This document shows positions 35,696-43,574 of a stretch of 64,000 nt of DNA, in pieces. The DNA comes from Myxococcales bacterium (GTDB taxonomy: Bacteria > Myxococcota > Myxococcia > Myxococcales > Myxococcaceae): positions 1 through 64,000 of the forward strand of contig JADLDB010000169.1 in assembly GCA_020846875.1 (NCBI GenBank). The letters are read 5' to 3'. A program made the position numbers and the translations under genes. The notes below the pieces were generated by a model. It ran no database searches, was not told the origin of the DNA, and saw nothing but the letters and a program-made list of their open reading frames with translations. Every line of letters starts with the position of its first letter. The first letter of the stretch is position 1.

Positions 35696-37132
35696 ATGCG
35701 CCGTCTGCTCGTCCCCACCCTGTGCCTCTTCACCGCCTGTGGCCCGCTCGAAGAGGCCGAGCCGCGCGCCCCCACCGTCGCCTCCCGCATGGACGCGATC
35801 GTCGGCGGCCGGCTCAACTTCCGCGACCCGGAAGTCTTCGTGATGTTCATGGACTACCCGACCGGCGGGGCGATCTGCACCGCGACCCTGATCGGCCGGC
35901 GCACGTTGCTCACCGCGGCGCACTGTGTCGCTCCGGAGAACGGCGTACCGCCGGAGATCTACGTCACCAACCACCCCAGCTTCGACTTCGCGCCCAACTC
36001 CATCTGGATCAACGCCACCAAGTCCCACGCGCACCCCTTCTACCGGGACGACGTGATCGGCAAGTTCGACGTGGCCGCCGTCGAGCTGGAGCTCGAGCCC
36101 CCCGTGCCGCTCAAGCAGGTGAACCGGGAGTCGATCGACAACTTCATGCACCAGGAGATGCGCGTCGTCGGGTACGGGCTGACCAACACCGAGACCGACG
36201 ACTCGGGCCTCAAGCGCAGCGGCATCACCAAGATCAACGAGGTGCGGACGGATCAGTTCGACTTCGGGCGCACCGGCGTGAAGCGCTCCGGCACCTGCAG
36301 CGGCGACTCGGGTGGCCCCAGCCTCTTCAGCTTCCCCGACGGCGTGGAGCGGATCATCGGCGTGCACTCCTTCCACTCCGGCTCCTGTGGCAACAACACC
36401 GACGCGCGCATCGATCGCTTCCTCACCAAGGTGGACGAGTGGCTCAACGAGTTCGAAGGGGGATCGTGCTCGGCCGACAAGCGCTGCCAGACGCAGGGCT
36501 GCACCACGCCCGATCCCGACTGCGCGTGCCTCGAGGACGGCCAGTGCAATGACGCGTGCGGCGCGGCAACGTCCGATCCCGACTGCCCGGCCTCCTGTGC
36601 GCAAGACGGCGTGTGCAGCAAGGCCGCCTGCGCCAGCGCGGATCCCGACTGTCAATCGCCCGGCAGCTTCTGCGGCTACGCGGGGCACTGCAACTCGCGG
36701 CTGTGCATCACCAGCGAGCAGCACGAGCGGCCGTACTGCTCGGTGCCGTGCAGCGGCACCACGGCCTGCCCCAACGGCCTGGAGTGCGTGGCCGGCCAGT
36801 GCCAGCACCCGGTGCTGCCCGCGGCCAACGAAGGCGATCCGTGCACCGTGGGCGCCACATACTGCGGGGGGCCCGAGCTCCGCTGCACCACCTGGGCGAA
36901 GGACTCCACGCCCCGCTGCATGCGCGGCTGCTACCTGGGAGAAGGGTGTCTGGGCGGCTATTCCTGCACGACGTCCAACGACGATCCCGACCTCGGCGTG
37001 TGCGTGAAGGACATCATGCTCCCGATTCTGCGCGCCCCGCCGTTGCCCGCCTTCGGGTGCACTTCCGCCGCCTGGTCGGCGGTGTTTCCCCTCGGAGCGC
37101 TGGCGTTTCTCCTGCGTCGCCGGCGCAGGTGA
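35696..37132 (+). CDS. Secreted trypsin-like serine protease with MYXO-CTERM-type sorting tail
   Basis: A 478-residue extracellular protease. A lipoprotein-like signal (LFTAC near residue 14) is followed by a short propeptide and the mature start IVGGRL. The catalytic triad is visible: LTAAHC (His), KFDVAAVEL (Asp) and GTCSGDSGGP (Ser). After the S1 domain come four or five Cys-rich modules with repeated DPDC units. The C-terminus is a MYXO-CTERM-like tail: Cys 455 in FGCTSA, a hydrophobic helix ending ALAFLL and five arginines. That tail is recognised by a myxosortase and anchors the protein at the surface. Three bases from pip. Confidence 0.92.
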   Translation: MRRLLVPTLCLFTACGPLEEAEPRAPTVASRMDAIVGGRLNFRDPEVFVMFMDYPTGGAICTATLIGRRTLLTAAHCVAPENGVPPEIYVTNHPSFDFAPNSIWINATKSHAHPFYRDDVIGKFDVAAVELELEPPVPLKQVNRESIDNFMHQEMRVVGYGLTNTETDDSGLKRSGITKINEVRTDQFDFGRTGVKRSGTCSGDSGGPSLFSFPDGVERIIGVHSFHSGSCGNNTDARIDRFLTKVDEWLNEFEGGSCSADKRCQTQGCTTPDPDCACLEDGQCNDACGAATSDPDCPASCAQDGVCSKAACASADPDCQSPGSFCGYAGHCNSRLCITSEQHERPYCSVPCSGTTACPNGLECVAGQCQHPVLPAANEGDPCTVGATYCGGPELRCTTWAKDSTPRCMRGCYLGEGCLGGYSCTTSNDDPDLGVCVKDIMLPILRAPPLPAFGCTSAAWSAVFPLGALAFLLRRRRR

Positions 37133-37169
37133 TCGCCGCGCGAAGGAGCAGTCGCTGCGCACGCCGTCC

Positions 37170-37197
37170 TTGACGTGGTGCGCCCAAAGCGAATAGC
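37170..37197 (+). promoter_or_regulatory. Candidate promoter of topA
   Basis: TTGACG at 37170-37175 is a five-of-six -35 match. AATAGC 16 bases later at 37192-37197 is a poor -10. The start codon at 37210 would leave a short leader. Weak evidence. Confidence 0.3.
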
Positions 37198-37209
37198 GAC
37201 GGGCGAACC

Positions 37210-39981
37210 ATGGCTTCCAAGCCCCTCGTGATCGTCGAGTCTCCGGCGAAGGCCAAGACGATCGGGCAGTTCCTCGGCACGAATTACACGGTCAGGGCCT
37301 CGGTGGGCCACGTCGTCGATCTGCCGTCCTCCGGCCTGTGCGTCGACGTGGAGAACGACTTCAAGCTCACCTACGAGGTGACGAAGAAGGACGTCATTCG
37401 CGACCTCAAGGACGCACTCAAGGGCGCCTCGGAGCTCTACCTGGCGACGGACGAAGATCGCGAGGGAGAGGCGATCGCCTGGCACCTGAAGGAGCAGCTC
37501 AAGCCCAGGGTGCCGGTGCGGCGCATGGTGTTCCACGAGATCACCCGCAAGGCCATCCAGGAGGCCGTCGAACGATCCCGCGACATCGACATGGGCCTAG
37601 TGGACGCGCAGGAGGCCCGCCGGACGCTCGATCGCCTCTACGGCTACGAGGTGTCGCCGGTGCTGTGGCGGAAGGTGAAGTCGGGCCTGTCCGCCGGGCG
37701 GGTGCAGTCGCCGTCGATCCGCCTCATCGTCCAGCGCGAACGGGAGCGCATGGCGTTCCGCTCCGTCACCTACTGGGATCTCACCGCGCAGCACCCCACC
37801 ACGCCGGCGTTCCGCTCCACCATCTACTCGGTGAACGGGCAGCGGGTCGCCTCGGGCAAGGACTTCGACGAGAAGGGGAAGCTGGCCACGCCCAACGCGG
37901 TGTGGCTCGACGAGGCCAGGGCCTTTGCGCTGGCGAAGGGCCTGGAGGGCGCCCGCTTCACGGTGAAGAGCCTGGAGACGCGGCCATACCGCAGCTCTCC
38001 CAAGCCGCCCTTCATGACCTCCACCCTGCAGCAGGAGGGCGGGCGCAAGCTGAACATGAGCGCCCAGCAGGTGATGCGCGTGGCCCAGGGCCTCTACGAG
38101 CGCGGCTACATCACCTACATGCGTACGGACTCCACCACGCTGTCCGAGACGGCGCTGTCCGCCGCCCGCGCGCAGGTGACGGAGCTGTTCGGCGAGCGCT
38201 TCCTTCCCGCCCAGCCGCGCCTGTACACCCGCAAGGTGAAGAACGCGCAGGAAGCGCACGAGGCGATCCGCCCGGCCGGCGAGGCGTTCCGCACCCCGAA
38301 GGAGCTGGAAGGTGAGCTCGGGCCGGCGGAGCTGAAGCTGTACGAGCTGGTCTGGAAGCGCACGCTGGCCTCGCAGATGAGCGACGCCGAGGGCGAGTCG
38401 GTGACGCTCAAGCTGGCCGCCTCCGCGAGCTCGGGCGAGGCGGTGGAGTTCTCGGCCTCGGGCCGCACCATCACCTTCCCTGGCTACCTGCGCGCGTACG
38501 TGGAGTCGAGCGATGATCCCGAGGCCTCGCGCGACGACCAGGAGTCGCCGCTGCCCATCCTCAAGGAAGGCGACGTGGTGCCGGTGGAGGCCCTGGAGCC
38601 CGTCGGCCACACCACCAGCCCGCCGGCCCGCTACACCGAGGCCTCGCTGGTGAAGAAGCTGGAGGAGCTCGGCATCGGCCGGCCGTCCACCTACGCGTCG
38701 ATCATGGGGACGCTCCAGGCGAAGTACGTGTGGAAGAAAGGCCAGGCGCTGATCCCCAACTGGGAAGCGTTCGCGGTCGTCAACCTGATGGAGAAGCACT
38801 TCGTCGACCTGGTGGATCTGGAGTTCACCAAGGAGCTGGAAGAGGACCTCGATCAGATCGCCAGCGCCGAGCGGGAGAAGGTCGCCTTCTTGAAGGAGTT
38901 CTACTTCGGCGACCGGGCGGCGAAGCACCTCGGCCTGAAGAAGCAGGTGACCCAGAACATCGAGAAGATCGACGCCGCCGAGATCAACTCCATCCGCATC
39001 GGGAAGGACCCGAAGGGCGTGGAGATCGTGGTGAAGCCCGGCCGCTACGGGCCGTACGTGAGGCGCGGCGAGGACACGGTGTCGGTGCCGGACGCGCTGC
39101 CGCCGGACGAGCTCACGGTGGAGAAGGCGCTGGCGCTGCTCTCGGCGCCCAAGGGGGACACGCCGATCGGCGTCGATCCGGCCAGTGGGCTCAACGTGTA
39201 CGTGAAGCAGGGCCGCTTCGGGCCCTACGTGCAGCAAGGCGAGGTGTCGGACGAGTCGAAGCCGAAGACGGCGTCGCTGTTCCGCCACCTGAAGCCGGAC
39301 GAGGTGACGCTGGAGGTCGCGCTGCAGTTGCTCTCGCTGCCGCGGGTGGTGGGCGTGGCGGAGGACGGGGAGGCGATCACCGCGCAGAACGGGCGGTACG
39401 GGCCGTACCTCACCAAGGGCAAAGAGAGCCGCAACCTGGGCGTGGAGAACGAGCAGAAGCTGCTCACCATCACGCTCGCGGAGGCGGTGGAGATCTTCAA
39501 GCAGCCCAAGCAGTTCCGCGGGCGGGGGCAGGCGAAGCCGGCGACGGTGGTGGGGAAGGACTCGGCCAGCGGGAAGGACATCCTGCTCAAGGAAGGGCGC
39601 TTTGGCTGGTACGTCACCGACGGAGAGACGAACGCGTCCCTGCGCAAGGGCGACGAGCCTTCTGAGCTGACGGCGGACCGCGCGTCGGAGTTGCTCGCGC
39701 AGCGGCGGGAGTACCTGGCGTCTCCCGAGGGGCAGGCGAAGGCGGCGGCGCGCGGGGCGAAGAAGGCGGCGAAGCGGGGAGCGAAGAAGGTGGCTGCGCC
39801 GAAGGCCGCGGCGCCAGACGGTGGGAAGGGCGGGAAGGGTGCTCGCGCCAGGGCGCCGGAGAAGCCCCCGAAGGCCGCGCCCCAGAAGGCGAAGCCAGCG
39901 AAGGCGGCGAAGCCAGGTAAGGCGGCGAAGCCCGGGAAGGCCGCGAAGAAGAAGGGTGCCTCGTCGAGGAAGTCGGTGTGA
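37210..39981 (+). CDS. topA: DNA topoisomerase I with Lys/Ala-rich C-terminal tail
   Basis: A 923-residue type IA topoisomerase that relaxes negative supercoils. The TOPRIM domain begins VIVESPAKAKTIGQFLG, with DEDREGEA carrying acidic residues. The catalytic Tyr is residue 303 in GYITYMRTDST. TEASLVKKLEELGIGRPSTYA is the conserved gate region. From about residue 595 there are several topoisomerase C-terminal repeats (KPGRYGPYVRRGED, KQGRFGPYVQ, QNGRYGPYLTKG, KEGRFGWYVTDG) in place of zinc fingers. The last 80 residues are a histone H1-like Lys/Ala/Pro tail that should bind DNA nonspecifically. The stop shares ATGA-like overlap with the Nudix gene. Confidence 0.97.
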   Translation: MASKPLVIVESPAKAKTIGQFLGTNYTVRASVGHVVDLPSSGLCVDVENDFKLTYEVTKKDVIRDLKDALKGASELYLATDEDREGEAIAWHLKEQLKPRVPVRRMVFHEITRKAIQEAVERSRDIDMGLVDAQEARRTLDRLYGYEVSPVLWRKVKSGLSAGRVQSPSIRLIVQRERERMAFRSVTYWDLTAQHPTTPAFRSTIYSVNGQRVASGKDFDEKGKLATPNAVWLDEARAFALAKGLEGARFTVKSLETRPYRSSPKPPFMTSTLQQEGGRKLNMSAQQVMRVAQGLYERGYITYMRTDSTTLSETALSAARAQVTELFGERFLPAQPRLYTRKVKNAQEAHEAIRPAGEAFRTPKELEGELGPAELKLYELVWKRTLASQMSDAEGESVTLKLAASASSGEAVEFSASGRTITFPGYLRAYVESSDDPEASRDDQESPLPILKEGDVVPVEALEPVGHTTSPPARYTEASLVKKLEELGIGRPSTYASIMGTLQAKYVWKKGQALIPNWEAFAVVNLMEKHFVDLVDLEFTKELEEDLDQIASAEREKVAFLKEFYFGDRAAKHLGLKKQVTQNIEKIDAAEINSIRIGKDPKGVEIVVKPGRYGPYVRRGEDTVSVPDALPPDELTVEKALALLSAPKGDTPIGVDPASGLNVYVKQGRFGPYVQQGEVSDESKPKTASLFRHLKPDEVTLEVALQLLSLPRVVGVAEDGEAITAQNGRYGPYLTKGKESRNLGVENEQKLLTITLAEAVEIFKQPKQFRGRGQAKPATVVGKDSASGKDILLKEGRFGWYVTDGETNASLRKGDEPSELTADRASELLAQRREYLASPEGQAKAAARGAKKAAKRGAKKVAAPKAAAPDGGKGGKGARARAPEKPPKAAPQKAKPAKAAKPGKAAKPGKAAKKKGASSRKSV

Positions 39982-40706
39982 AGCGGGAGCCGAGCGCCGA
40001 GGAGAAGGCCTTCCTCGAGCAGTACCGGCCCCAGGACTACCCGCGTCCGGCGGTGGCGGTGGATCTGGTGATCCTCACCATCATAGACGCGCAGGTCCGG
40101 GTGCTGCTGGTGAAGCGCAAGGAGCACCCCTTCAAGGGCGGCTGGGCGCTGCCGGGCGGCTTCGTGCGGGTGGGGAGCGGCAAGGAGCAGGGAGAGGATC
40201 TGGACGCGGCGGCCCGACGCGAGCTGCTCGAGGAGACGGGGCTTGATCCCGACCGGGTGTTGATCGAGCAGCTCTACACCTTCGGCCGAGCGGGGAGGGA
40301 TCCGCGGATGCGCGTCATCTCGGTGGCGTACGTGGCGCTGGTGCGGCCCGATCTCGCACCGATCGTCCGGGCGGGCGGGGACGTGTCCGACGCGGACTGG
40401 TTCTCCATCGAGAGCCTGAAGAAGCAGGAGCTGGCCTTCGATCACCGGGAGATCGTCGACACCGCGCTCAGCCGCATCCGCGGGAAGCTGGAGTACTCCA
40501 ACATCGCCTTCGACCTGGTGCCGCTCACCTTTACCATCCCCGAGCTGCGGCACGTCTACGCGATCGTCCTGGATCGGGAGATGGACCCGGGGAACTTCCG
40601 TCGGAAGTTCAACCGGATGCTGGAGGACGGGGTGATCGAGCGGGCGCCGGGGAAGCGGATCACGGCGTCGAAGCCCGCGACGGTGTACCGTTTCAAGCGC
40701 CGCTAG
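39978..40706 (+). CDS. NrtR-like Nudix-family transcriptional regulator
   Basis: A 242-residue two-domain protein. Residues about 20-165 are a Nudix fold (PRPAVAVDLVILTI, GGWALPGGFVRVG, then REL LEETG in the Nudix helix), with extra residues between the G and E of the box. Residues 170-242 form a winged helix ending in PLTFTIPELRHVYAIVLD, NFRRKFNRML and KPATVYRFKRR, the NrtR signature. NrtR proteins bind ADP-ribose and repress NAD-synthesis genes. The gene overlaps topA and lies two genes before a NadM-like fusion; the window also has a pncB operon, a possible target. Whether the Nudix site still hydrolyses is unclear. Confidence 0.85.
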   Translation: MKREPSAEEKAFLEQYRPQDYPRPAVAVDLVILTIIDAQVRVLLVKRKEHPFKGGWALPGGFVRVGSGKEQGEDLDAAARRELLEETGLDPDRVLIEQLYTFGRAGRDPRMRVISVAYVALVRPDLAPIVRAGGDVSDADWFSIESLKKQELAFDHREIVDTALSRIRGKLEYSNIAFDLVPLTFTIPELRHVYAIVLDREMDPGNFRRKFNRMLEDGVIERAPGKRITASKPATVYRFKRR

Positions 40707-40738
40707 AGCCCGTACCGGGCCGCGGAGAGGGGAGCGTC

Positions 40739-41518
40739 ATGCGTTCGTTGCTTGGGTGCGCCGCGGTGATCCTGGTGGGGCTCACGGCCTGTAAGAAGGA
40801 GTCGTCGTCCAGTGGTTCAACGGTGCCAGGGCCTGCCGTGGAGCCCGCAGGGGCGCAAGGGGCGTCGCTGCCGACAGTGGTCGCGCCCACCGTCACGCCG
40901 GAGAAGGGCAAGCCGGGCGCGAAGAAGGCAAACCTCAACGAGGCGGTGACCGAGCTCTGGACGTGGGTGGGGGCGCACCTGGACGAGCTGGGCCAGGTCC
41001 AGACAGGGAAGGAGCCGGCGGCGGAGGAGCTGGCCCGGAAGCTGGACGCGGTCGACCCGGGGCTCACCTACGAGCTGGGGCTGGGGAAGAAGCCGATGGA
41101 GATCATCATCAGCGCGGACGGGAAGAAGGAGCTGTTCGAGCTGGTGAAGCAGGTGGTGGCCTCGGCGCCGCCGCTGGAGGGCGTGAAGGTGGTCGCCTTC
41201 CGGCCGAGGAAGGACCCGTCGCTCAAGTTGAGCGTGGGGGAGACGACGGTGTCGGGCACGGACGTGTCCTTCACCCTGGCTGAGGACGAGGCGCGTCAAG
41301 GGCAGATCGCGGTGAGGCTGTACGTGAAGGGCCTGACCCGGGAGAACGAAGAGTCGGTGCGGGGCGCGACCTTCCTGCTCTTGGAGGCGGCGGTGGGCGA
41401 GTACGATCTTGAGACGCGCCTGGGCGGGATCAGCGTGGATCCGTTCCCCGAGAAGCCGCGCCCGGGGATGAAGCCGCTCAAGGATCTGCCGGCCGCCCTC
41501 GATCGCTTCGGTCGCTGA
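40739..41518 (+). CDS. Hypothetical lipoprotein
   Basis: A 259-residue protein with a lipoprotein signal ending LTAC near residue 18 and a Ser/Pro-rich linker. The mature part has a charged helical section (NEAVTELWTWVGAHLDELGQV) and a beta section (LGLGKKPMEIIISADGKKEL). VAFRPRKDPSLKLSV recalls DUF-type periplasmic folds, but no family is named. It is placed between the NrtR-like gene and the NadM-like fusion with 32 and 8 base gaps, so it is probably cotranscribed although it looks unrelated to NAD. Confidence 0.78.
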   Translation: MRSLLGCAAVILVGLTACKKESSSSGSTVPGPAVEPAGAQGASLPTVVAPTVTPEKGKPGAKKANLNEAVTELWTWVGAHLDELGQVQTGKEPAAEELARKLDAVDPGLTYELGLGKKPMEIIISADGKKELFELVKQVVASAPPLEGVKVVAFRPRKDPSLKLSVGETTVSGTDVSFTLAEDEARQGQIAVRLYVKGLTRENEESVRGATFLLLEAAVGEYDLETRLGGISVDPFPEKPRPGMKPLKDLPAALDRFGR

Positions 41519-41526
41519 AAAGCCGC

Positions 41527-42945
41527 ATGCGCTGCGCGCTGGTGCTGGGCCGATTTCACGCCGTCACCCGCGCCCAGGCGCAGTGGCTGGAGTCCCTCTC
41601 GGGCGCGCCGGTGGAGCGGCTGGTGTGCGTGCTGACCAGCGCCAACCACTCCGGCACGCGCCGCAACCCGCTCGACGCGGCGACGCGGGAGGTGATGCTG
41701 CGGCCGGCGCTGGCCCGGGCGGGCAAGCCGTTTGAGCTGGTGCGGGTGGACGACATTCCCAACAGCGAGGAGTGGGTGGCGCACGTGGTGGCGGAGGTGA
41801 AGCGCGCGGTGGGCGTCGACCTGACGAGCGCGGACACCACGGTGTACTCGGCGAACCGCGACGTGCAGGCGCTCTTCCGCGGGCGCGGCTTCACGGTGGT
41901 GTCGGACGAGGCGAAGGGGCTGACGCCGCACGAGCTGGTGCAGCGGGTGGTGGCCGGGGAGGAGTGGGAGGCCGAGGCGTCGGCGGAGACGGTGAAGGTC
42001 TACAGCCGGCCGGCGGTGAGGGCCCGGCTCCAGGCGCTCTTCTCGCAGACGCTGTTGACCGAGGACGGCGAGCTGGGGCACGCGCGGGACTTCAAGAGCT
42101 ATGGCGCGCAGATGGACGCGTCGCTCCGGCAGAAGCTGGAGGATCTGGTGCCCTGGGTGAAGCCGGGGTGCGTGGTGGACAAGGGGTGTGGCACGGGGAA
42201 GCTGCTGGTGGAGCTGGCGCGGCTGTTTCCGGAGTCGAAGCTGGTGGGGGTCGATCTGTCGCGCGAGTTCCTGCGGCTGTGCGACGAGAACACCTACGCC
42301 TCGGACGACGTGGAGTTGGTGTTCGGCAACATCATCGAGCGGAACGTGGCGCCGGGGAGCGCCACCACCGTCATCTATTCGTCGGTGATGCACGAGGTGC
42401 ACAGCTACACCAGCTACGACGTGAAGCAGATCGATCGCGCGCTGTCCAACGCCTTCGCCGAGCTGGTGCTGGGCGGGCACGTGCTGGTGCGGGAGGGGGT
42501 CAGCCCTCCGCCGGCGACGTGGCGGCTCGAGCTGCTCACCGAGGCGAGCCGGGACACGTTCCAGCGCTTCGCGAAGGAGTTCAAGAAGGGGCAGGGCGTC
42601 TCCTTCGTGCGCCTGGATGAGCGCACGGTGCGGCTGTCCTCGCACGACGCCAACGAGTTCCTCTGCAAGAAGGACTACCTGAAGAACTGGCACATCGAGG
42701 TGCACGAGGAGTTCGGCCCGCTGACGCTGGAGGGGTGGCGGGAGGCGCTCACCCGCGCCGGCTTCGAGCAGGTGCACCTGACGGAGTACGTGAATGCGTG
42801 GATCGCCGCGAATCGCTACCAGGGGACGGTGGCGGTGTTCGATGAGGCGGGGAAGCCGCTGCCGTGGCCGGCGACCAATTGCGTGGTGGTGGGGCGGAAG
42901 AGTGTTCCTGGGGCAGCCGAAGTGAACCCCGAAATTGGTCCTTGA
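41527..42945 (+). CDS. NadM-like nucleotidyltransferase domain fused to a methyltransferase
   Basis: A 472-residue fusion. Residues 1-150 align by eye with NadM-type NMN adenylyltransferases: LVLGRFHAVTRAQ at the start, TSANHSGTRRNPLDAATREVM, VDDIPNSEEWVAHV and VYSANRDVQALFRGRGF. The catalytic HxGH is lost: His 7 and His 10 of GRFxPFHxGH are Thr 14 and Gln 17, and the later SGTxIR loop is also gone. Residues 185-450 are a class I methyltransferase with VVDKGCGTGKLLVEL at 217-230 and VIYSSVMHEVHSYT. The NadM half is probably a non-catalytic nicotinamide-nucleotide binding domain and the MTase the active half. Target unknown. Confidence 0.8.
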   Translation: MRCALVLGRFHAVTRAQAQWLESLSGAPVERLVCVLTSANHSGTRRNPLDAATREVMLRPALARAGKPFELVRVDDIPNSEEWVAHVVAEVKRAVGVDLTSADTTVYSANRDVQALFRGRGFTVVSDEAKGLTPHELVQRVVAGEEWEAEASAETVKVYSRPAVRARLQALFSQTLLTEDGELGHARDFKSYGAQMDASLRQKLEDLVPWVKPGCVVDKGCGTGKLLVELARLFPESKLVGVDLSREFLRLCDENTYASDDVELVFGNIIERNVAPGSATTVIYSSVMHEVHSYTSYDVKQIDRALSNAFAELVLGGHVLVREGVSPPPATWRLELLTEASRDTFQRFAKEFKKGQGVSFVRLDERTVRLSSHDANEFLCKKDYLKNWHIEVHEEFGPLTLEGWREALTRAGFEQVHLTEYVNAWIAANRYQGTVAVFDEAGKPLPWPATNCVVVGRKSVPGAAEVNPEIGP

Positions 42946-43047
42946 CATGGAAATGGATCCAGAAGATCCTCTTTCAAGATTTACGACTGCAGCTTTCGGT
43001 AGTTTTCGTACTTACGGAAATCTTCCGCGATAGTGTCGGGAGGAGTC
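42942..43047 (+). promoter_or_regulatory. AT-richer intergenic region with candidate -35 and imperfect palindrome
   Basis: About 100 bases of lower GC. A perfect TTGACA at 42942-42947 overlaps the stop of the upstream gene, with only a weak -10 (GATCCT) 17 bases later. TTTTCGTA-CT-TACGGAAA at 43003-43020 is an inverted repeat with one mismatch, a possible operator. GGGAGGAG ahead of 43048 is the ribosome site. It probably drives the repeat lipoprotein and S74 genes. Confidence 0.4.
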
Positions 43048-43554
43048 GTGAAATTCACGGTGGCTCTAACCGCGGGTGTGTTCCTGGTGTCCTGCGGCGA
43101 GTATGCGAAACCCTGCGCGGACGATCTGGCGTGCCCGGCTGGCCAGCGTTGCGATTTGACCACCAGCATTTGTGTCGTCGCGGTCGACGCGGGGGCGAAT
43201 AAAGATGCTGGGCCCATTTCGGATGGGGGTCAGGACGCCGGGGGGATGGATGCCGGCCTTCCCGGAACTGACGGGGGGGCAGACGCGGGGACCATTGACG
43301 GCGGACGTCCTCCTGACGCGGGCTTGCCTGATTCTGGAGTATTCGATGCCGGACCAGGCGACTCGGGTGTCTCCGATGCGGGTGCCTCCGATGCGGGTGC
43401 CTCCGATGCGGGTGTCCCCGATGCGAGTGTCCCCGATGCGGGTGTCCCCGATGCGGGTGTCCCCGACGGCGGCCCACTCGACTCGGGCGTGCCGGATGCG
43501 GGACCGCGGAACTACTGGGACGAGATGGGGTGGGATCAAGGAAATTGGCAGTAG
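43048..43554 (+). CDS. Asp-Ala-Gly repeat lipoprotein
   Basis: A 168-residue lipoprotein starting at GTG 43048, set by the strong GGGAGGAG site. The signal VKFTVALTAGVFLVSC ends in a lipobox. A short four-Cys module (CADDLACPAGQRCDLTTSIC) precedes a long DAG-rich stretch: SDAGASDAGASDAGVPDASV and related units rich in Asp, Gly and Ala, common in myxobacterial surface lipoproteins. The stretch ends NYWDEMGWDQGNWQ. Such repeats probably act as an extended or calcium-binding stalk. It is followed 20 bases later by the S74 protein, so both are cotranscribed and may form one surface structure. Confidence 0.83.
   Translation: MKFTVALTAGVFLVSCGEYAKPCADDLACPAGQRCDLTTSICVVAVDAGANKDAGPISDGGQDAGGMDAGLPGTDGGADAGTIDGGRPPDAGLPDSGVFDAGPGDSGVSDAGASDAGASDAGVPDASVPDAGVPDAGVPDGGPLDSGVPDAGPRNYWDEMGWDQGNWQ
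43366..43470 (+). repeat. Seven tandem 15-base units
   Basis: Units based on GGTGTCCCCGATGCG repeat head to tail seven times, with one to three changes each (GCCTCC or GTCTCC variants, an A at unit 5 and GACGGC in unit 7). Each unit encodes five residues of the form V/A-S/P-D-A-G. Third codon positions are conserved as well as amino acids, indicating recent expansion and likely length variation between strains. It is a protein repeat and not a CRISPR, as there are no spacers. Confidence 0.85.
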
Positions 43555-43574
43555 CCAACTCGAGAGGTCACGTA

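Noticed and set aside
43366-43470. Possible CRISPR array
   Set aside because: Units are 15 bases, directly tandem with no spacers, and lie inside an in-frame lipoprotein gene.
43066-43539. Antisense frame with repeated IGDTR units opposite the DAG lipoprotein
   Set aside because: It is the reverse complement of the 15-base repeat. The plus strand has a ribosome site, a lipobox and a normal downstream partner.
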